A stretch of DNA of 64,000 bases. Source: Manis javanica. Taxonomy: Eukaryota; Chordata; Mammalia; Pholidota; Manidae. The notes beneath the pieces were generated by a model, which saw nothing but the letters and a program-made list of their open reading frames with translations, did no database searches and was not told the DNA's origin. Position 1 is the stretch's first letter; each line of letters begins with the position of its first letter. The translations under genes were made by a program, and so were the position numbers. The stretch covers positions 95,624,660 through 95,688,659 of the forward strand of contig NC_133160.1 in assembly GCF_040802235.1 (NCBI RefSeq). The letters run 5' to 3'. This document shows positions 58,142 to 64,000 of the stretch, piece after piece.

Positions 58142-59134
58142 ACTTGGACCAACAGAGTGCAACCAAGGGAAAGAAGAATGTACAATGTATATTAAGTTGG
58201 ATATAACCCTTTCATCCCAAGAACACTGCTGCCATTTTCTTTGGTCACACTGAATTCATATCGAACTTGCCCAGGGCTGACACCAATTGGCAAGACAATT
58301 GGCATAGTTGGCAGGATTTGCTGTTGACCAAGGAAAAAGACAAGTTGCCCTTATGGGCGGGGTGTTTCAGTGGGCTTCCCCTGTGAATGGGGAGACAGCT
58401 GATTGTCCCCCAATGGGTATGTGGTCTGAGGTGGCTTGCCTCCTAGAGGACTGGGCGCCCCCCAGGACTGGAGGCAAGTGGAGATGACACCTGAGGTAGT
58501 AGTGGTGGCCCTTGGTATAGTAAGGAGATCCTTTGAGAAGCAGAGTGCCCGTGAGGCAGTGGGGACTGTGGGTTGGCTGCTTCTCACAGTCTTAAAAAGG
58601 TCTACAGAGAAGACCCAAGAAATGGCAGCCCAAGAACACGAACTGCAAAATTCTGTGGATTCCCTGAGGAGGGAAATGGCATTGATGCAAGAGGAGGTGG
58701 CACAAGAATGCTAGCTGCAAATTTCTGTGGATTCCCTGAGGAAGGAGATGGCATTGATGCAGGAGGAGGCGGCACAAGAGTACTGGCAGCAAGGTGCCAT
58801 TGGAGATGAGACAGCAGTGCTGCCAGGTATTCTGAAGGAGGAAGAGGCCATCAAGGAAAAAGACGAACTCCTGAGGGAAGCACAGGCCGAAGTGGCACAA
58901 GAACACCAGCTGTGAAGCATTGAGCTGAAGGTAAGAGAGCTTATGAAGATTGAGCTGGCATTGTTGCAAGGTACTGTAGCAGAGGAGGCACTTGCGGGAT
59001 TGGAAAGAAAGGTGTCATCAGTCCCAAAAATGAAGGAGCTGGGGAAGGATGAAGGGTGGTGCCAGAGGCACTGGACCCTCCTGTATTGAACGCACGCCCA
59101 GTGGTTGTAAAGAAAATAAAGACCGAGCAGCTGT
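58142..59134 (+). mobile_element. ERV-like leader and gag-like fragment
   Basis: An 'attggcatagttggcaggat' segment near 58300 resembles the TTGG...-type primer-binding and leader region of some ERVs. It is followed by a leader of about 180 bases and a gag-like frame (58484-58915). After it comes non-coding sequence with AATAAA at 59115-59120, and then an abrupt change to L1-C sequence at about 59135. I could not name the ERV family; an LTR is not clearly visible. Confidence 0.4.
58484..58915 (+). pseudogene. Gag-like coiled-coil ORF with one in-frame stop
   Basis: From the ATG at 58484 (MTPEVVVVALGIVRR) the frame runs to a TAG at 58712-58714. It then continues open in the same frame to a TGA at 58913-58915, about 143 codons in all. 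The middle has a heptad-type coiled coil made of two 24-residue units (SVDSLRREMALMQEE and SVDSLRKEMALMQEE) from a 72 bp tandem repeat starting at 58652 and 58724. I see no matrix, capsid or zinc-knuckle motif, so gag is an inference from the leader in front of it. It could equally be an unknown coiled-coil gene remnant. Confidence 0.4.
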
Positions 59135-62100
59135 AGGGTACTTTTTTGTTCTATTGATGGTGTCCTTTGCTGTACAGAAACTTTTCAGCTTGATATAGTC
59201 CCACTTGTTCATTTATGCTTTTGTTTCCCTTGCCCGGGGAGGTATGTTCATGAAGAAGTTGCTCATGTTTATGTCCAAGAGATTTTTGCCTATGTTTTTT
59301 TCTAAGAGTTTTATGGTTTCATGGCTTACATTCAGGTCTTTGATCCATTTCAAATTTACTTTTGTATTTGGGGTTAGACAATAATCCAGATTCATTCTTT
59401 TACATGTAGCTGTCCAGTTTTGCCAACACCAGCTGTTGAAGAGGCTGTCATTTCCCCATTGTATGTCATGGCTCCTTTATCATATATTAATTGACCATAT
59501 ATGTTTGGGTTAATGTCTTGGAGACTCTATTCTGTTTCACTGGTCTGTGACTCTGTTCTTGTGCCAGTACCAAATTGTCTTGATTACTGTGGCTTTGTAG
59601 TAGAGCTTGAAGTTGTGGAGCATAATTCACCCAGCTTTATTCTTCCTTCTCGGATTGCTTTGACTATTTGGGGTCTTTTGTGATTCCATATGAATTTTAG
59701 AACTATTTGTTCCAGTTCGTTGAAGAATGCTGTTGGTAATTTGATATGGATTGCATTAAATCTGTAGATTGCTTTGGGCAGGATGGCCATTTTGACAATA
59801 TTAATTCTCCCTGGCCAAGAGCATGGCTTGAGTTTCCATTTGTTAGTGTCCTCTTTAATTTCTCTTAAGAATGTCTTGTAGTTTTTGGGGTATAGATCTT
59901 TCACTTCCTTGATTAGGTTTATTCCTAGGTATTTTATTTTTTTTGATGCAATTGTGAATGGAATTGTTTTCCTGGTTTCTCTTTCTATTAGTTCATTGTT
60001 AGTGTATAGGAAAGCCTCAGATTTCTGTGTATTAATTTTGTATCCTGCAACTTTGCTGTATTCTGATATCAGTTCTTATAGTTTCGGAGTGGAGTCTTTG
60101 GAGTTTTTTATGTACAATATCATGTCATCTGCAAATAGTGACAGTTTGACTTCTTCTTTACCAATCTGGATTCCTTCTATTTCTTTGTTTTGTCTAATTG
60201 CCATGGCTAGGACCTCCAGTACTATGTTGAATAACAGTGGGGAGAGTGGGCATCCCTGTCTTGTTCCTGATCTTAGAGGAAAAGCTTTTAGCTTCACGCT
60301 GTTCTGTATGTTGGCTGTGGGTTTTTCATATATGGCCTTTATTATGTTGAGGTATTTGCCCTCTATACCCATTTTGTTGAGAGTTTTTATCATGAATGGA
60401 TGTTGAATTTTGTCGAATGCTTTGTCAACATCTATGGAGATGATCATGTGATTTTTGTCCTGCATTTTGTTTATGTGGTGGATGATGTTGATGGATTTTC
60501 GGATGTTGTACCATCCTTGCATCCCTGAGATGAATCCCACTTGGTCATGGTGTATGATCCTCTTGATGTATTTTTGAATTCAGTTTGCTATTATTTTGTT
60601 GAGTATTTTTACATCTATGTTCATCAAGGATATTGGTCTGTAATTTTCTTTATTGGTGGGGTCTTTGCCTGGTTTTGGTATTAGGATGATGCTGGCTTCA
60701 CAGAATGAGTCTGGAAGTATTCCCTCTTCTTCTATTTTTTGGAAAACTTTAAGGAGAATGGGTATTATGTCTTCTCTGTATGTCTTAGAAAACTCCGCGG
60801 TAAATCCATCTGGCCCAGGAGTTTTGCTCTTGAGTAGTTTTTTGATTACTGATTCAATTTCTTTGCTGGTCATTGGTCTATTTAGATTTTCTGTTTCTTC
60901 CTTGGGCCGTCTTGGAAGATTGTATTTTTCTAGGAAGTTGTCCATTTCTTCTAGGTTTTCCAGCTTGTTAGCATATAATTTTCTGTAGTATTCTCTAGTA
61001 ATTCTTTGTATTTCTATGGGGTCGGTCATGATTTTTCCTTTCTCATTTCTGATTCTGTTGATGTGTGTAGATTCTCTTTTTCATTTTATAAGTCTGGCTA
61101 GGGGCATATCTATTTTGTTTATTTTCTCAAAGAATCAGCTGTTGTTTTCATTGATATTTTCTATTGTTTTACTTTTCTCAATTTATTAATTTATTTTCTG
61201 ATCTTTATTATGTCCCTCCTTCTGCTGACTTTAGGCCTCATTTGTTCTTCTTTTTCCAATTTCGATAATTGTGTCTTTACACTATTCATTTGGGTTTGTT
61301 CTTCCTTCTTTAAATATGCCTGGATTGCTATATACTTTCCTCTTAAAACTGCTTTCACTGAGTCCCACAGAAGTTGGGGCTTTGTGTTGTTGTTGTCATT
61401 TGTTTCCATATATTGCTTGATCTCTATTTTGATTTGGTCATTGATCCATTGATTATTTAGGAGCATGTTGTTAAGCCTCCATGTGTTTGTGAGCCTTTTT
61501 GCTTTCTTTGTACAATTTATTTCTAGTTTTATACCTTTGTGGTCTGAGAAGTTGGTTGGTAGAATTTCAATCTTTTTGAATTTACTGAGGCTCTTTTTGT
61601 GGCCTAGTATGTGGTCTATTCTGGAGAATGTTCCATGTGTACTTGAGAAGAATGTGTATCCTGTTGCTTTTGGGTGTAGAGTTCTATAGATGTCTATTAG
61701 GTCCATCTGTTCTAGTGTGTTGTTCAGTGCCTCTGTGTCCTTACTTATTTTCTGTCTGGTGGATCTGTCCTTTGGAGTGAATGTTGTGTTGAAGTCTCCT
61801 AAGATGAATGCATTGCAGTCTATTTCCTCCTTTAGTTCTGTTAGTATTTGTGTCACATATGCTGGTGCTCCTATGTTGGGTGCATATATATTTATAATGG
61901 TTATATTCTCTTGTTGGACTGAGCCCTTTATCATTATGTAATGTCCTTCTTTATCTCTTGTTACTTTCTTTGTTTTGAAGTCTATTTTGTCTGATACTAG
62001 TTCTGCAACACCTGCTTTTTTCTTCTTGTTGTTTACATGAAATATCTTTTTCCACCCTTGACTTTTAGTCTGTGCAAGTCCTTGGGTTTGAGATGAATCT

Positions 62101-62224
62101 CTTGTAAGCAGCATATAGATGGGTCTTGCTTTTTTTTCCATTCTATTACTCTGTGTCTTTTGATTGGTGCATTCAGTCTATTTACATTTAGGGTGATTAT
62201 TGAAAGATATGTACTTATTGCCAT
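59135..62224 (-). pseudogene. ORF2: L1-C ORF2, broken and 3'-truncated
   Basis: The equivalent ATG is at 62224. Recognisable parts are the N-terminus (62251-62033), endonuclease (62141-61191, with NIYAPN, GDFN and SRIDH), linker and RT fingers (61029-60580), RT palm with FADD (60540-60076), thumb region (59904-59584) and the start of the C-terminal part (59395-59135). Stops or shifts lie between the parts, for example near 62100, 61180, 60560 and 59570. The Cys/His motif is lost with the deleted end. Confidence 0.88.
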
Positions 62225-62390
62225 TGCAGGCTTTAGGTTCGTGGTTACCAAAGGTTCAAGTTTAGCTTCTTTTCTATCTTACTGTCTCACTTAACTCACT
62301 TATTGAGCTATTATAAACACAGTCTGATGATTCTTTATTTCTCTCCCTTCTTATTCCTCCTCCTCCATTCTTTGTATGTTAGGTGTTTTT

Positions 62391-62409
62391 GTGTGTGTGT
62401 GTGTGTGTG
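62391..62409. repeat. (TG)n in L1-C inter-ORF spacer
   Basis: A TG run of about 9-10 units lies between ORF1 and ORF2 of L1-C; the homologous spacer in L1-B has only tgttgtgtgttttgt. Confidence 0.9.
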
Positions 62410-62549
62410 CTCTTTTGTATTTCCTTTGACTGCTTTTGTGAGTTGTTGATTTTATTTTTTGCCTTTAGTTAGTATTTGATTGTTCTGCTTTCTTTGCTGT
62501 GATTTTATTTTCTCTAGTGACATCTGTTTAGCCTTAGGAGTGCTTCCAT

Positions 62550-63390
62550 CTAGAGCAGTCCCTCTAAAATACCCTGTAGAGGAGGTCTGTGGGAGGCAAA
62601 TTCCCTCAACTTTTGCTTGTCTGGGATTGTTTAATCCCTCCTTCATATTTAAATGATAATCATGCTGGATACAGTATCCTTGGTTCAAGGCCTTCTGTTT
62701 CATTGCATTAAATATATCATACCATTCTCTTCTGGCCTATAAGGTTTCTGTTGAGAAGTCTGATGATAGCCTGATGTGTTTTCCTTTGTAGGTGACCTTT
62801 TTTCTTCTCTCTGGCTGCCTTTAATACTCTGTCGTTGTCCTTGATCTTTGCTATTTTAATTATTATGTGTCTTGGTGTTGTCCTCCTTGGGTCCCTTTTG
62901 TTGGGAATTCTGTGTGCTTCTGTGGACTGAGAGGCTTTTTCCTCCCCCAGTTTGGGGTAGTTTTCAGCAAATATTTCTTCAAAGACACTTTCTATCCCTG
63001 TTTCTCTCTCTTCTTCTTCTGGTACCCCTACAATGCAGATATTATTCTGTTTTGATTGGTCACACAGTTCTTTTAATATTCTTTCATTCCTGGAGATCCT
63101 TTAATCTCTCTCTGTGTCAGCTTCTCTGCATTCCTGTTCTGATTTCTATTCCATTAATGGCCTCTTGCATCTCATCCATTTCTCCTCTTAAGTCCTTCCA
63201 GAGATTGTTTTATTTCTGTATTCTCCCTCCTTAGCTCTTGCATATTTCTCTGCAAGTCCATCAGCATGGTTATGACCTTTATTTTGAATTCTTTTTTGGG
63301 AAGATTGGTTAAATATATCTCCTCAGATTCCCTCTCAGGGGAGGATGTCTGAGTTAGTCTGGTCTGTATCAAATTCTTCTGCCTTTTCAT
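62550..63390 (-). pseudogene. ORF1: L1-C ORF1, broken
   Basis: The ATG at 63390 and the TAG at 62550 match the ends of the L1-B ORF1. An N-terminal piece (63390-63172) includes FKIKVITMLMDLQRNMQ and KQSLEGL. The middle is shifted and the C-terminal piece (about 62703-62550) is recognisable at DNA level. Only one copy of the coiled-coil unit is present where L1-B has three. Confidence 0.8.
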
Positions 63391-64000
63391 GGTGATAGAG
63401 GTAGTTGTAAGCAGTTGGCTCATGTATCAGCTGGGAGTACGAAGACCATTTCCACTTGCTCCTGGCCTTCCTTTCCTGGGATAACAGTGATCCCTTGTGG
63501 CTTGTGCTGGACAGGTGCATGCAGACGGGATCTCTGATTCTTGCCCGTCCTCTGTGGAGTAAGCTCCGCAGTTGTTGTGGGCGTGGCCGCTGTGAGGCTT
63601 CTGCTCTGCTATGGCTGGGCTGAGCCGGAGGGAGAATGGGTGAGAGGCTGTTTATCGCTGTGAGGGGCCTCTAAGCCACCCTGCCGCCCAGGGGGTTAGG
63701 GCGCCCAGAGTTCCCTGGGATTCCCAGCTTCTGGGCTGATTGCACTGGCATGCTTCCATCCAGCTGTGAGGCCCCTGTCCCTTTAAGACTTCCAAAAAGC
63801 ATTTGCTTTTCTTTGTCCCAGGGGCACAGGCTGTGGGGACACACTCACAGGTTTTACTGTCCTGTTTCCCTAGTATCCAGCACACCACACAATGTGTGTC
63901 TGCGCTCCCGGTGTGGATGACTAGGGCTGGGTATTTAGCAGTCCTGGGCTCTCCCTCCATCCCCACTGACTCCTCTCCTCCTGCCAGTGGGCTGGGGTAG
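63391..64000 (-). promoter_or_regulatory. L1-C 5'UTR, partial
   Basis: This GC-rich sequence shares with L1-B the parts 'gtggcttgtgctgg', 'ggggcctct' and 'gcccagggggttag'. It has one ttccaaaaagca anchor near 63790, then goes straight into an outer region like that of L1-A ('gggctgggtatttagcag' against 'gagctaggtattaagcagtc'), so no monomer array is seen. The window ends inside it. Confidence 0.75.

Larger units (their letters stand above)
59135..64000 (-). mobile_element. L1: L1-C: degraded LINE-1, 3' end missing, runs off window
   Basis: This is a third L1 of the same family on the minus strand: 5'UTR (from beyond 64000 to 63391), broken ORF1, inter-ORF spacer with a TG run, and ORF2 lacking its C-terminal third. 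The plus-strand sequence starts abruptly at about 59135 (gggtacttttttgttctatt), at a point inside ORF2. Reverse transcription starts at the L1 3' end, so ordinary truncation loses the 5' side; loss of the 3' side points to a later deletion or rearrangement. By comparison with the end of L1-A, its 5' terminus should lie about 200 bp beyond the window. Confidence 0.88.

Noticed and set aside
1..64000. CRISPR arrays, bacterial operons, tRNA or rRNA genes
   Set aside because: No regularly spaced repeats, no ribosome-binding sites before real genes and no cloverleaf-like sequence. The window is mammalian throughout.

Overview
This window looks like intergenic or intronic DNA from a placental mammal. 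It is AT-rich and repeat-dense. I find no host protein-coding exon, tRNA or rRNA that I can support. The evidence for a mammal is three L1 (LINE-1) elements with ORF1 and ORF2, several older L1 pieces, degraded L2 and MIR copies, and a short U2 snRNA fragment. I see no Alu, B1, BovB or carnivore tRNA-Lys SINE, which argues against primate, rodent, ruminant and carnivore. From memory the L1 and ERV sequences resemble those of pangolins (Pholidota), but I could not check this.

Layout. 1-6.3 kb: unannotated AT-rich DNA with L2, MIR and an LTR-like module. 6.3-12.27 kb: a full-length but broken L1 on the minus strand (L1-A), with target-site duplications. 12.3-20.97 kb: ancient repeats plus a U2 fragment flanked by its own duplication. 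20.97-29.83 kb: the centrepiece, an 8.8 kb insertion on the minus strand bounded by a perfect 15 bp duplication (L1-B). 29.8-39.3 kb: mostly unassigned DNA with one good CTCF-like motif. 39.3-57.2 kb: a mosaic of older L1, MIR and L2/CR1-like fragments, some nested. 57.2-59.1 kb: a second CTCF-like motif and an ERV gag-like fragment. 59.1-64.0 kb: a third minus-strand L1 (L1-C), broken, missing its 3' part and running off the window just short of its 5' end.

L1-B has intact ORF1 (307 aa) and ORF2 (1271 aa from its ATG), with the endonuclease, reverse transcriptase and cysteine-motif residues all visible. Its 5'UTR is built from about five tandem units of about 210 bp, resembling in design the monomeric promoters of mouse L1. 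Beyond its own 3'UTR it carries about 1.8 kb of extra sequence between internal A-tracts. That extra sequence contains the end of a retroviral env transmembrane region and an LTR-like end, with an AATAAA just before the final long poly(A). One insertion event therefore carried L1 and ERV sequence together, by 3' transduction or template switching. This chimera is the most interesting object in the window.

The three L1 copies form an informal age series. L1-A and L1-C show what the family looked like without the monomer array, and L1-A shows the 3' end without the ERV segment. Coordinates of old repeats are approximate because they were set by eye.
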